A stretch of DNA of 64,000 bases from Campylobacter lanienae NCTC 13004 (GTDB lineage: Bacteria > Campylobacterota > Campylobacteria > Campylobacterales > Campylobacteraceae), in assembly GCF_002139935.1 (NCBI RefSeq), contig NZ_CP015578.1:1426001-1490000 (forward strand), given 5' to 3'. How positions within the stretch are numbered: position 1 is the first letter of the stretch; each line of letters starts with the position of its first letter. The position numbers and the translations under genes were made by a program. Below the pieces are notes generated by a model, which did no database searches, was not told the DNA's origin, and saw only the letters and a list, made by a program, of their open reading frames with translations. Below are positions 1-8,796 of the stretch, piece by piece.

Positions 1-911
1 TGCAAAGCATATATCAAGTGCCATTAAGCTTTTTAAACCAAAACATCCTTGAGCCAATAGCACAAAATTTAAACCTCAAAAATCCTAAGCCAAATATGCA
101 AAATTGGGATAATCTAGTAAAAAGAGTTATCGCACCAAATGATCAGATAAATTTAGCCTTCGTAGGCAAATATGTAGATTTAAAAGAGAGCTATAAGAGC
201 CTAACAGAGAGCATAATCCACGCTGGGGCAAATCTAGATACAAGAGTTATCATCAAATGGTGCGATAGCGAAAAAATAGATTCTAATAATGTAGCCGAAA
301 CATTAAAAGATTGCGATGCTATCTTGGTCGCTGGAGGCTTTGGGCCTCGTGGCGTAAGTGGCAAAATAGAAGCTATCAAATTCGCTAGAGAAAACAAAAT
401 CCCATATCTAGGAATCTGCCTTGGAATGCAACTTAGCATGATTGAATTTGCTAAAAATGTATTGAAGTTAGATGATGCTAATTCGGTTGAATTTGATGAA
501 AATTGTAAAAATCCTATAATCTATCTAATAGACAGCTTCATCGATGCAAGTGGCAAAAAACAGCTAAGAACGCACACTAGCCCACTTGGTGGGACAATGA
601 GACTTGGCGGATATGAGTGTGATCTACTCAAAGGCTCACTACTAGCTAAGGTATATAATAATCAAAGCAAAATTAAAGAGCGCCACCGCCACAGATATGA
701 AGCCAACCCAAAATATAGAAGCGAATTTGAAAAAGCCGGTCTAATAGTAAGTGGTGAGAGCGATGGACTCATAGAAGCAGTAGAGATCAAAGATCACCCA
801 TTTTTCTTAGGTGTTCAATTTCATCCTGAATTTACATCAAGGCTAACTAAGCCAAACCCTGTAATATTAGGATTTATAAAAGCTGGGATAGAATACAAAA
901 ATGCTAGATAA
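1..911 (+). CDS. pyrG: CTP synthase, C-terminal part (5' end outside window)
   Basis: Makes CTP from UTP, ATP and glutamine in the cytoplasm. Only the C-terminal roughly 300 residues are present: the reading frame is open from the first bases, so a GTG at 18 is internal, not a start. The glutamine amidotransferase domain is visible: the oxyanion region GGFGPRGVSGK, the nucleophile motif LGICLGMQ with its cysteine, the RHRHRYE stretch and the catalytic His-Glu in GVQFHPEF. The stop overlaps the recJ start by 11 bases, so the two are probably cotranscribed. The identity is secure; the missing synthetase domain is only an effect of the window edge. Confidence 0.97.
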   Translation, partial: QSIYQVPLSFLNQNILEPIAQNLNLKNPKPNMQNWDNLVKRVIAPNDQINLAFVGKYVDLKESYKSLTESIIHAGANLDTRVIIKWCDSEKIDSNNVAETLKDCDAILVAGGFGPRGVSGKIEAIKFARENKIPYLGICLGMQLSMIEFAKNVLKLDDANSVEFDENCKNPIIYLIDSFIDASGKKQLRTHTSPLGGTMRLGGYECDLLKGSLLAKVYNNQSKIKERHRHRYEANPKYRSEFEKAGLIVSGESDGLIEAVEIKDHPFFLGVQFHPEFTSRLTKPNPVILGFIKAGIEYKNAR

Positions 912-2487
912 AAAGGCTATAAAAGAGCTATTAAGCAGTCGTTTTAGTAACGATATCCATACTAAATTATCTCAAATTCCATTGCCTTGTGAGCTAAAAG
1001 ATACATTTAAAGCAGCTAAAAGAATCAAAGAGGCGATACAAAATAATGAGCTAATCGCCGTTGTGGGGGATTATGATGTTGATGGGATCGTAAGCACAGC
1101 TATTATGGCTGAATTTTTAAGCGATATGTCAGCAAACTATATAATAAAAATTCCAAATAGATTTAAAAATGGCTATGGATTAAATGAAGAGATCATAAAT
1201 GAGCTAGATAACGCCACTTTGATAATCACCGTTGATAATGGTATAAGCGCTATCGAAGCGGCCAATATATGTAAAAAGCGAAAGATTGATCTCATCATCA
1301 CAGACCATCATATGCCCCCACCCATACTCCCTGATGCATACGCTATAATAAACCCAAAACAAAAAGCCTGTACCTTCCCAAATATCGAAATTTGCGGAGC
1401 TCAAGTCGCTTGGTATCTTATTGGAGCTTTAAAAGAAGTTTGTAATCAAAAAAATTATGATATGGGGAAATTCCTTGATCTTTTAACCTTGGCAATTATC
1501 GCTGATATGATGGAGTTAAGGGATTTAAATAGAATTTTAGTCCGCCTTGGCTTGGTGCGTATAAACTCTAGCAAAAGAGCTTGTTTTGAAGCGATCAAAA
1601 ACTACTATAATAAAGAGAAATTTGAATTTGATGATATTAGCTTTTTGATAGCGCCACTTATAAATTCAGCCGGTAGAATGGATGATGCCACCATATCTTT
1701 TAAATTCCTAAGAGCCAAAAGTTTAAATGAAGCAAATGAGTATTTGAGTATGATTAGCGAATTTAACGCTTCAAGAAAAGAAGAAGAGAAGGCGCTTTTT
1801 GAGTCTAGCCAAAATGATATAAACGAAAATGAAGATATCATAGTTACTTGGGGCAATGAGTGGCACGAGGGCGTGATTGGTATCGTCGCTGGAAGACTAG
1901 CTAAAAAGTATAAAAAACCAGCAATTGTCTTTAGCATAGATGGAGATAAGGCCAAGGGTAGCGCTAGGAGCGTTGGTAAATTTGATATCTTATCTTTGAT
2001 CGCTTCTCAAGAGAGTTTATTGTGCGGATATGGTGGGCATAAGGGCGCTGCTGGGCTGGTGATAGAGAGTGCGAATTTGGATAAATTTAAAACCGCTATA
2101 AATCAATCTTGCTTTTTACAAGAGCTATATGAATTTAGCGTTAATGATGAGATTTTAGGCGAGATTGATCCATCGGCTATAGATTATGAGCTTTTGGAGA
2201 TTTTGGAGTTTTTCGAGCCATACGGCCAAAAAAACCCACGGCCACTCTTTGAGCTTAAAAAAGCTATGGTAAAATCAGCCAAAAAAATAGGCAAAGAAGA
2301 AACTCACCTAAAAATCATCTTACAAAAAGAGAATAAAACCCTAGAAGCGATATTTTTTAACTACGATTATATGCCAAAAAGTGGCGAAAATATAGATATC
2401 TTAGTTACCATCTCTAAGAATTCATTTCGTGGGCTAATCACCCCGCAACTACTAATAAAAGAGATTATAAGACAGGAGCAAAAATGA
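901..2487 (+). CDS. recJ: Single-stranded-DNA-specific exonuclease RecJ
   Basis: 5'-3' exonuclease on single-stranded DNA used in recombination and mismatch repair. DHH-family motifs are present: GDYDVDG around residues 56-62, VDNG near 111, the DHH triad at about 135-137, and the DHHA1-type GGHKGAAG near residue 380. A C-terminal OB-like region follows (FEPYGQKNPRPLFEL). At 528 residues it is close to the family length. ATG start within the end of pyrG; the stop overlaps the nhaA ATG by 4 bases, which suggests translational coupling through pyrG-recJ-nhaA. Confidence 0.95.
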   Translation: MLDKKAIKELLSSRFSNDIHTKLSQIPLPCELKDTFKAAKRIKEAIQNNELIAVVGDYDVDGIVSTAIMAEFLSDMSANYIIKIPNRFKNGYGLNEEIINELDNATLIITVDNGISAIEAANICKKRKIDLIITDHHMPPPILPDAYAIINPKQKACTFPNIEICGAQVAWYLIGALKEVCNQKNYDMGKFLDLLTLAIIADMMELRDLNRILVRLGLVRINSSKRACFEAIKNYYNKEKFEFDDISFLIAPLINSAGRMDDATISFKFLRAKSLNEANEYLSMISEFNASRKEEEKALFESSQNDINENEDIIVTWGNEWHEGVIGIVAGRLAKKYKKPAIVFSIDGDKAKGSARSVGKFDILSLIASQESLLCGYGGHKGAAGLVIESANLDKFKTAINQSCFLQELYEFSVNDEILGEIDPSAIDYELLEILEFFEPYGQKNPRPLFELKKAMVKSAKKIGKEETHLKIILQKENKTLEAIFFNYDYMPKSGENIDILVTISKNSFRGLITPQLLIKEIIRQEQK

Positions 2488-3659
2488 AATTAAATTTTAT
2501 CAAAACCTTTGTAAAGCATGAGAGCTTTAGCGGCGTTTTGCTAATTATTGCTACGATTTTGGCCTTGGTATTTCAAAATGGCATTTTAAGCCACTTCTAT
2601 CAAGAGATTTTAAGATCTGAATTTAGCATCGGATTTAGAGAATTTACCTTAGCTAAACCACTGATTTTATGGGTAAATGACGGCCTTATGGCGGTATTTT
2701 TCTTTGTTGTGGGATTAGAATTAAAGCGTGAAATTGTAGAAGGTGAGCTATCCAATCCTAGACAAATAGCCCTACCAATTATAGGTGCTCTTGGCGGAGT
2801 TGTCTGCCCTGCTCTTATATTTTGGGGATTTAACTATGGCGATGAGTTTGCTATAAGGGGATGGGCTATACCTACTGCTACTGATATTGCCTTTGCACTT
2901 GGGGTGCTTATGCTTCTTGGCAATAGAGTGCCTAGCTCTTTAAAGATATTTTTGCTAACCTTAGCTATTATAGATGATCTTTGTGCGATCGTGATTATAG
3001 CGCTATTTTATACAACTGAGCTATCTGCTACTTCGCTTGGAATTTCATTTATTTGCTTAATTATTTTATTTATCCTAAACCGCTTAAAAGTAAATAAAAA
3101 ATCGATATTTTTGCTATTTACCTTAATCCTTTGGTTTAGCGTGTTAAAAAGTGGCGTCCATGCTACCATAGCTGGAGTTTTAGCCGCATTTTTCATCCCT
3201 ATGAGAGATAGTGCTGGCACAAGTATGCTAAAAGACCTTGAAAAGGATCTTCACGGCGTTACAAGCTACTTTATCTTGCCGATTTTTGCCTTTGTCAATG
3301 CTGGAGTTAGCCTAGCTGGAGTTGATCCTAAGCAGCTTATAAATTCAGTTGGCTTAGGGATATTTTTGGGGCTGTTTTTTGGTAAGCAATTAGGGGTATT
3401 TTTATTTAGTTTTATATTTATCAAATTAGGCTTTGCCAAGCTTCCTGATGGGGCAAATTGGCTGCAATTTTATGGAGTTTGTATATTAACTGGAATTGGC
3501 TTTACAATGAGTTTATTTGTAGGCGCTTTGGCTTATAATGATAGCCCAGTATTTTATCACGCTGATAAATTAGCGATATTATTAGCTAGTTTTGTCGCTG
3601 GAGTGGTAGGATATATCTATCTATTTTTACTATGTAAGCCAAAAAAGAATATCGATTAA
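2484..3659 (+). CDS. nhaA: Na+/H+ antiporter NhaA
   Basis: Inner-membrane antiporter that expels sodium in exchange for protons. The 391-residue protein is almost entirely hydrophobic helices, with the NhaA hallmarks ATDIAFALG (transport Asp) and AIIDDLCAIV (paired aspartates of the ion-binding site), and GIGFTMSLFVG towards the C-terminus. It starts at an ATG overlapping the recJ stop by 4 bases and is followed 9 bases later by ilvD with an AAGGAG ribosome site. Its place in a pyrimidine/repair/amino-acid operon looks like chance clustering rather than shared function. Confidence 0.96.
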   Translation: MKLNFIKTFVKHESFSGVLLIIATILALVFQNGILSHFYQEILRSEFSIGFREFTLAKPLILWVNDGLMAVFFFVVGLELKREIVEGELSNPRQIALPIIGALGGVVCPALIFWGFNYGDEFAIRGWAIPTATDIAFALGVLMLLGNRVPSSLKIFLLTLAIIDDLCAIVIIALFYTTELSATSLGISFICLIILFILNRLKVNKKSIFLLFTLILWFSVLKSGVHATIAGVLAAFFIPMRDSAGTSMLKDLEKDLHGVTSYFILPIFAFVNAGVSLAGVDPKQLINSVGLGIFLGLFFGKQLGVFLFSFIFIKLGFAKLPDGANWLQFYGVCILTGIGFTMSLFVGALAYNDSPVFYHADKLAILLASFVAGVVGYIYLFLLCKPKKNID

Positions 3660-3668
3660 GGAGATAAA

Positions 3669-5342
3669 ATGAGAAGTGACAATATCAAAAAAGGCTATAC
3701 CAAAACCCCACATAGATCGCTACTAAGGGCAACTGGTCTTAGAGATGAGGATTTTGATAAGCCTTTTATAGGCGTGGCAAATAGCTTTATAGAGATAATT
3801 CCAGGGCATTTTTTCTTAGATAAATACTCTAAAATCCTAAAAGATGAAATTCGCAAAAATGGCTGCGTGCCTTTTGAGTTTAACTGTATCGGCGTAGATG
3901 ATGGTATCGCTATGGGGCATGGCGGTATGCTCTACTCTCTCCCAAGCCGTGAGATAATAGCAAATTCAGTTGAAACCGTGATGAATGCTCACTGCCTTGA
4001 TGCGCTAGTTTGTATGCCAAACTGCGATAAAATCGTCCCTGGAATGCTCATGGGAGCTTTAAGAGTAAATGTCCCAACTATATTTATAAGCGGTGGGCCA
4101 ATGGCTGCTGGAGTTGGGCTTAGGGGTGAGGCCTTGGATTTAAATTCAGCTTTTGAGGCTGTTGGGGCGTATGAAACAAAGCAAATAGATGAAAAAGAGC
4201 TTAAACATATAGAGTGTAACGCCTGTCCTGGTGGCGGTAGCTGTAGTGGAATGTTTACGGCCAATTCTATGAATACCCTTTGTGAAGCGATGGGCGTGGC
4301 CTTAGAAGGCAATGGAACTATCCTAGCTCTAACCAAAGAGCGTGAAGAGCTAATCAGAAAAGCTGCGAAAAGAATCTGCCAAATCGCCCTTGATGAGAGA
4401 TATAAAATCAGAAATATCATAAATACCAAATCCATTCACAACGCAATGGTCGTAGATATGGCAATGGGCGGTAGCTCAAATACAATTTTACATATGCTAG
4501 CTATCAGCCGTGAAGCTGGTGCGCCACTAGATATAGCAAAACTAAATGACATTAGTCGCAGTGTCCCACATATAGCCAAAATCGCCCCGAGCCTACCTAG
4601 CGTGCATATGGAAGATATAGCCAAGGCCGGTGGGCTAAGTGCGGTTATAAATGAGATAGCTAAATTTGATGATAAATTGCTAAATTTAGATGCTCTTACT
4701 ATAAGTGGTGAGAGCTTAGGCGATAGGGTCAAAAATGCTGAAATTTTGGATCAAAATATCATTCACACAGTAGCAAACGCCTACTCAAAAGTCGGCGGAC
4801 TAGCTATTTTATTTGGTAATTTAGCCGAGCAAGGCTGCGTGATAAAAACTGCTGGTATAGTCGGTTCAAGACAATTTAGTGGCAAAGCGATCTGCTTTAA
4901 CTCTCAAGATGAAGCCATAGAAGGCATCAGTAGTGGCAAGGTCAAAAAGGGCGATGTGGTTGTTTTAAGATACGAAGGGCCAAAAGGAGGTCCAGGAATG
5001 CAAGAGATGCTAAGCCCAACTAGCCTTATAATGGGGCGTGGGCTTGGGGCTGATGTAGCCTTAATCACTGATGGGAGATTTAGCGGTGCAACAAGAGGCC
5101 TAAGTATCGGCCATGTAAGCCCTGAAGCTGCTGAAGGCGGTATGATAGGACTCTTAAAAGATGGCGATATCATCGATATTGATGTAGATAAATACAGCAT
5201 AAATGTTCGCTTAAGCGATGATGAGATTAACGCTAGAAAAAAAGAGTGGAAATACGCCGGCAAAAAGATAGATAGTCGCTGGCTAAGACAATACCAAAAG
5301 CTAGTTACCAACGCAAGCAATGGGGCGATTTTAGAAGCGTGA
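3669..5342 (+). CDS. ilvD: Dihydroxy-acid dehydratase
   Basis: Fe-S enzyme of valine/isoleucine biosynthesis that dehydrates 2,3-dihydroxy-acids to 2-keto acids. The full length of 557 residues matches the family. Cluster-ligand cysteines are seen in [13 protein letters not shown] and [18 protein letters not shown], and the C-terminal [19 protein letters not shown] motif is intact. Last gene of the pyrG-recJ-nhaA-ilvD run; a hairpin with a T-run follows directly after the stop. Confidence 0.97.
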   Translation: MRSDNIKKGYTKTPHRSLLRATGLRDEDFDKPFIGVANSFIEIIPGHFFLDKYSKILKDEIRKNGCVPFEFNCIGVDDGIAMGHGGMLYSLPSREIIANSVETVMNAHCLDALVCMPNCDKIVPGMLMGALRVNVPTIFISGGPMAAGVGLRGEALDLNSAFEAVGAYETKQIDEKELKHIECNACPGGGSCSGMFTANSMNTLCEAMGVALEGNGTILALTKEREELIRKAAKRICQIALDERYKIRNIINTKSIHNAMVVDMAMGGSSNTILHMLAISREAGAPLDIAKLNDISRSVPHIAKIAPSLPSVHMEDIAKAGGLSAVINEIAKFDDKLLNLDALTISGESLGDRVKNAEILDQNIIHTVANAYSKVGGLAILFGNLAEQGCVIKTAGIVGSRQFSGKAICFNSQDEAIEGISSGKVKKGDVVVLRYEGPKGGPGMQEMLSPTSLIMGRGLGADVALITDGRFSGATRGLSIGHVSPEAAEGGMIGLLKDGDIIDIDVDKYSINVRLSDDEINARKKEWKYAGKKIDSRWLRQYQKLVTNASNGAILEA

Positions 5343-5347
5343 GATGA

Positions 5348-5376
5348 TTTAGCCCTTTTTTGGGGGGCTAAATTTT
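5348..5376 (+). terminator. Rho-independent terminator after ilvD
   Basis: An 8-base stem TTTAGCCC / GGGCTAAA closes on a T- and G-rich loop and is followed by TTTT, six bases downstream of the ilvD stop. Confidence 0.85.
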
Positions 5377-5436
5377 AGATCTGATCTTAAGCTTATATCA
5401 ACTTATATAAACTTAAGATTTTATCTAGAAATATGG

Positions 5437-5585
5437 TTTAAAGCTATATTTTAGCTTTATTATGCTCTTTTTTGATTTTTATAGCTTCAAATATGAATTT
5501 GATATATCCGCCTTTATACCATTGTTTATGTGCTTTTATAAGGGCATTTCCTAGTTTATAGCTCAGATGATTTTTGATATTTTGG
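5437..5585. repeat. Direct repeat copy 1 (C-terminal module of surface genes)
   Basis: About 149 bp nearly identical, in the same orientation, to 7458-7606 (offset exactly 2021), with roughly ten scattered substitutions. It encodes the shared C-terminal tail of the SGNH-like pseudogene and of the acetyltransferase, and extends a few bases past both stop codons. Confidence 0.9.
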
Positions 5586-6901
5586 TCTTTTTGATTATTT
5601 AGTTTTAAATTTTCTTGTAAGGCTTTTATCTGCTCTTGCGTGATTGGCTTTGGCGGTTGCGGTGGCGTGGCTAACTGCTCTTTAAGCCTATTTATAATTT
5701 GTGGGCTTAGGACTCTATCAATGTGTTTTGTGATATTAGGATACAAATGCCCGATATACTCATCTATAAACTCCATAGAATCTTTGAAAAATACGATATT
5801 TGGTATAAGATAAGAGCGGTCTATATCCCTATCAATCTCTATATCCCTATCACTTGGAATAAGGCTTAAATCAAATAATTTCATTTTTGAATTTGGCTTA
5901 CATAAGAAAAATGCGATTAAATCGAAGTATGGTAAAGATACGCTATTTGGGGTATTTGGACGAGCGTTAATATAAGATTCACTATTTGCTAAATTTTCAT
6001 CATTAAATTTGACTATCAAACTACTATCTATTATCGGCTCGGCTTGTATTTCGCAAAATATATTAAGCTTTGAAGTTGGCTTAACAATATTCTTATCCTT
6101 ATTTTTTAAATGTATAGAAGCACAATGCGATATTGTTTGAGCCCAATTTAATTTTGTTATCTCTCCATTGATTTCCAAATTCCAACTATGCATTCCAATA
6201 ATTTGATACTCTTCATATCCTTCAAAACTCAAATAATTATCACCTTCTAACCTATAAACAATCTCATCATACATTGAATTTTTAGGATTAAAAATCTTAA
6301 AATTCCCCACTCTTTTCATATCTTGCGGGGTTAATATCTTAAATTCAGGTAGATTGATATCTAAATGCTTATTTGAAATTTTAAAACAATCAATATTTTT
6401 AGCAATCTCTTTGCCGACATATCGATTAACTATTTCAAGCTGATGACCGCCAAATTTATTACCAAACTGGATTATCTCGCTTTTTTCATAATAACTTTGC
6501 ATATCTATAATATTTAACCCAAAATAATTAGCCAAAAATCTATGCATATTGATAATTATCTGATAATCTCTAGTCCTATAAGGTAAAATCAATATACAAA
6601 CCGGCTTTTTAAGCTCATATAAAGTTGCGTATAAATATTGTAAATTTTTAAATATTATCTCTAAAGAAAGGTTTTCTATAATATTATGATTATCTAATTC
6701 GTTAATCACAGATTCAGTTACTATCAAATCAGCATTTTTAATAGCTTATTGATTTTTTTCTCGTTTTAATTCATATAAATTTTGTAAAGAAGTAGTACCA
6801 CCTAAAGCCAAATTTGTCACATTCGCATACTCTCTAAGACCTTTTTGTAGCCCATTTACCATCACAGAGTTGCTACCACCAAGAAGTATGATATTTTTCA
6901 T
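5444..6901 (-). pseudogene. SGNH/GDSL-hydrolase-like surface polysaccharide protein, interrupted by an in-frame stop
   Basis: Translating upstream of the annotated-looking TTG at 6727 shows the same frame continuing to an ATG at 6901, broken only by a TAA at 6746-6748. The rejoined product would be about 485 residues. The N-terminus has the SGNH-type block LLGGSNSVMVNGLQKG, later VTESVINEL and NKFGGHQLE, resembling esterases or acyltransferases encoded in capsule/LOS loci. A Pro-rich linker (ATPPQPPKP) and a short helical segment lead to the tail SYKLGNALIKAHKQWYKGG that is shared with the acetyltransferase at 7465-8523. A 26-base A/T run lies 45 bases upstream. The downstream 427-residue ORF could be translated from TTG alone but would lack the first catalytic block. 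Family call is moderate; the interruption is certain in this sequence. Confidence 0.75.
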
Positions 6902-6945
6902 TTTGCCAACTTTTAAAATTTAATTTCAAAAGCAGGCAGTTTATC

Positions 6946-6971
6946 AAAAAAAAAAAAAAAAAAAAAAAAAA
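6946..6971. repeat. A26/T26 homopolymer upstream of the SGNH-like gene
   Basis: Twenty-six consecutive A on the plus strand (T on the coding strand), framed by TTATC on the left and TGAAATTA on the right. The same frame surrounds the A15 tract at 8558-8572. It sits 45 bases upstream of the ATG at 6901, in the position expected for promoter elements, so length variation could change transcription. Confidence 0.9.
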
Positions 6972-7033
6972 TGAAATTAGAAATTAAAACTAATAGAAAT
7001 ATTTAATAATAAATTAAGATTATAACAATTCAT

Positions 7034-7363
7034 CTAGCTTTGAGACTTTATAAATTTCTCAATATCAAATCCACAAATATCAAGCCTAACACGATTAAAT
7101 CTATCAAATTGGGTATTCTCATCAACTAGCATTTTCATCTGTGCCCCACTCCCACCAAACGCAAATGCCTTAGATAATTCGCCTTTGCGATTTACCACTC
7201 TGTGGCAAGGATATAGCTTTGGATTAGGATTATTATGTAGAGCGTTGCCAACAGCCCTAGCCAACTTCGCATTACCCAAACACAGCGCAATCTGAGAGTA
7301 TGTAACCACCTTGCCTTTTGGTATCAATCTTAACAAATTATAGACTTCTTGATTAAAATTCAT
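7034..7363 (-). CDS. Methylated-DNA--protein-cysteine methyltransferase (MGMT/Ogt type), short form
   Basis: Repairs O6-alkylguanine by transferring the alkyl group to its own cysteine. The active-site motif PCHRVV is intact with its cysteine, so it is not an alkyltransferase-like protein (those carry Trp there). The helix-turn-helix part reads GKVVTYSQIALCLGNAKLARAVGNALHNNP. The protein is only the C-terminal MGMT domain (109 residues). I chose the ATG at 7363 because GAGGTGGTG precedes it; the ATG at 7390 would add nine residues with a poor ribosome site. It lies between two module-sharing surface genes, bounded by the 149-bp direct repeats. Confidence 0.88.
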   Translation of the reverse strand: MNFNQEVYNLLRLIPKGKVVTYSQIALCLGNAKLARAVGNALHNNPNPKLYPCHRVVNRKGELSKAFAFGGSGAQMKMLVDENTQFDRFNRVRLDICGFDIEKFIKSQS

Positions 7364-7457
7364 CACCACCTCATAATCCTTAAACATCATTTAAGGTTTT
7401 GCTATCGCAAGGGAAATTCTACTTAAAAAGCTCAAATATTTTATCTAAACAATTTAA

Positions 7458-7606
7458 TTTAAAGCTATATTTTAGTTTTATTATGCTCTTTTTTGATTTT
7501 TATTGCTTCAAATATGAATTTGATATATCCCCCTTTATACCATTGTTTATGAGCTTTTATAAGGGCATTTCCTAGCTTGTAACTTAGATGATTTTTGATA
7601 TTTTGG
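7458..7606. repeat. Direct repeat copy 2 (C-terminal module of surface genes)
   Basis: Partner of 5437-5585. The two copies are about 2 kb apart in the same orientation and flank the SGNH-like pseudogene body and the MGMT gene, so recombination between them would delete both or fuse the two surface genes. Confidence 0.9.
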
Positions 7607-8523
7607 CTATTTATTTCTAAATTTTTAATCTCTAGATCTTTTTTATTTATCTCTTCTTTGAGTGAGTTTATCTGCTCTTGCGGGGTTGGTTGAACTGGTT
7701 GTGGTGTGACTGGTTTTGGTGGTTGTGGTGGCGTGGCTACTAAAACTGGTTGTTTGCTTCGCTGGATTAACTCTTTAAATTCCATTTTTCTAGGATTAAA
7801 TGGCTTTATAGCGTGATTTTGAATTCTACTCTCTAGCTCATCTAAATAGTAATTTATATCTTTTTTGGCATCTATCCCATCAAAATCAGCAAAGTGATAT
7901 TCCCACCATTTTAACCCCAAAAGTCTCTTGATCGTAGGCTCATCAAAGCGGTATTTGAGTATTCTAGCTGGACTGCCACCCACTATAGCATATGGCGGGA
8001 CATCCTTAGTCACGATGGCATTTTGAGCCACTACGCACCCTGTGTGAAGCGTAATCCCTGGCTTTAATAGAGCATTTGTACATACATAGACATCATTTTC
8101 AAAAATAGTTGGCCCCGGCGGCGGGACTAGGGCGCCATGCGGAGTGTGTGTATAGGGCTTTTTGATACGCTCTATACTAGCATCTTTAAAGATATAAAAA
8201 TTTGGATCATAGATAAAAGATGAAGTTGAGATAGTATCCAAAGGGTGCTTTCCTGCTATGAAATTTAACCCAACAGCAATAGAGCAATACCTTCCCATTT
8301 TGATATCTAGTCTTGGAATAATCGCATTTGAATAGCTAAAACTCCTCATTTGACAAGCGTTATTACCTCTATTTATAGTAGAGTATTCTTCCATAAAGCC
8401 ACTATCTGGGACATTTATCATTTCATCATCTTTGTAGCGACAAATCTTGCCATTTGGATAAGCCATTAATACATTAAACTCTTCTAAATACTCTCTAACA
8501 AATTTATTAACTTTTATCTGCAT
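7465..8523 (-). CDS. Hexapeptide-repeat (CatB/xenobiotic type) O-acetyltransferase with C-terminal tail module
   Basis: Predicted acetyl-CoA dependent O-acetyltransferase acting on a sugar or surface polysaccharide. The left-handed beta-helix hexapeptides are visible in the middle third (KMGRYCSIAVGLNFIAGKH, then GCVVAQNAIVTKDVPPYAIVGGSPARILK, the usual closing segment of the family). The last roughly 110 residues are unlike the family: a Pro-rich stretch TPPQPPKPVTPQPVQP, a charged coiled-coil-like segment, and the shared tail. The start is taken at ATG 8523 because GGGAGAG lies just upstream; the open frame runs 12 codons further to a TTG next to the poly-T. A T15 run lies 35 bases upstream of this ATG. 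Acceptor substrate unknown. Confidence 0.85.
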   Translation of the reverse strand: MQIKVNKFVREYLEEFNVLMAYPNGKICRYKDDEMINVPDSGFMEEYSTINRGNNACQMRSFSYSNAIIPRLDIKMGRYCSIAVGLNFIAGKHPLDTISTSSFIYDPNFYIFKDASIERIKKPYTHTPHGALVPPPGPTIFENDVYVCTNALLKPGITLHTGCVVAQNAIVTKDVPPYAIVGGSPARILKYRFDEPTIKRLLGLKWWEYHFADFDGIDAKKDINYYLDELESRIQNHAIKPFNPRKMEFKELIQRSKQPVLVATPPQPPKPVTPQPVQPTPQEQINSLKEEINKKDLEIKNLEINSQNIKNHLSYKLGNALIKAHKQWYKGGYIKFIFEAIKIKKEHNKTKI

Positions 8524-8557
8524 AATCTCTCCCGCGAAACTTTGGCGGTAGGTTATC

Positions 8558-8572
8558 AAAAAAAAAAAAAAA
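8558..8572. repeat. A15/T15 homopolymer upstream of the acetyltransferase
   Basis: Fifteen A on the plus strand with the same borders (TTATC left, TGAAATTA right) as the A26 tract. On the coding strand the T-run is followed by GATAA, which could serve as a -10-like element, so tract length would alter upstream promoter spacing. The stretch 8574-8796 beyond it contains no gene I can support. Confidence 0.88.
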
Positions 8573-8796
8573 TGAAATTATAAAAATAGATTAGTTGATT
8601 TATTTAAGATTAATTTCAGTTAATTTAAGACCAAAAATACTCTTAGGATCTTAGGAATTTAGTGTTTTGGTAAATTTGAAATTTTAGATAAATTCAAGTT
8701 TTAGGAAATTAGAGATTGAAATGAGTTTAAATTTCTAGCGAATTTAGAATTCCAAATAAATTTAGAATTCTAAAATAAAAGAACCACCAAAAGCTC

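Noticed and set aside
6971-7010. Plus-strand micro-ORF starting with ATG at the end of the A26 tract
   Set aside because: Only 11 codons, and the equivalent at the A15 tract has three codons, so the shared ATG is part of the tract border, not a gene.
7034-7363. Alkyltransferase-like (ATL) protein instead of MGMT
   Set aside because: The active-site motif is PCHRV with cysteine; ATL proteins carry tryptophan at that place.
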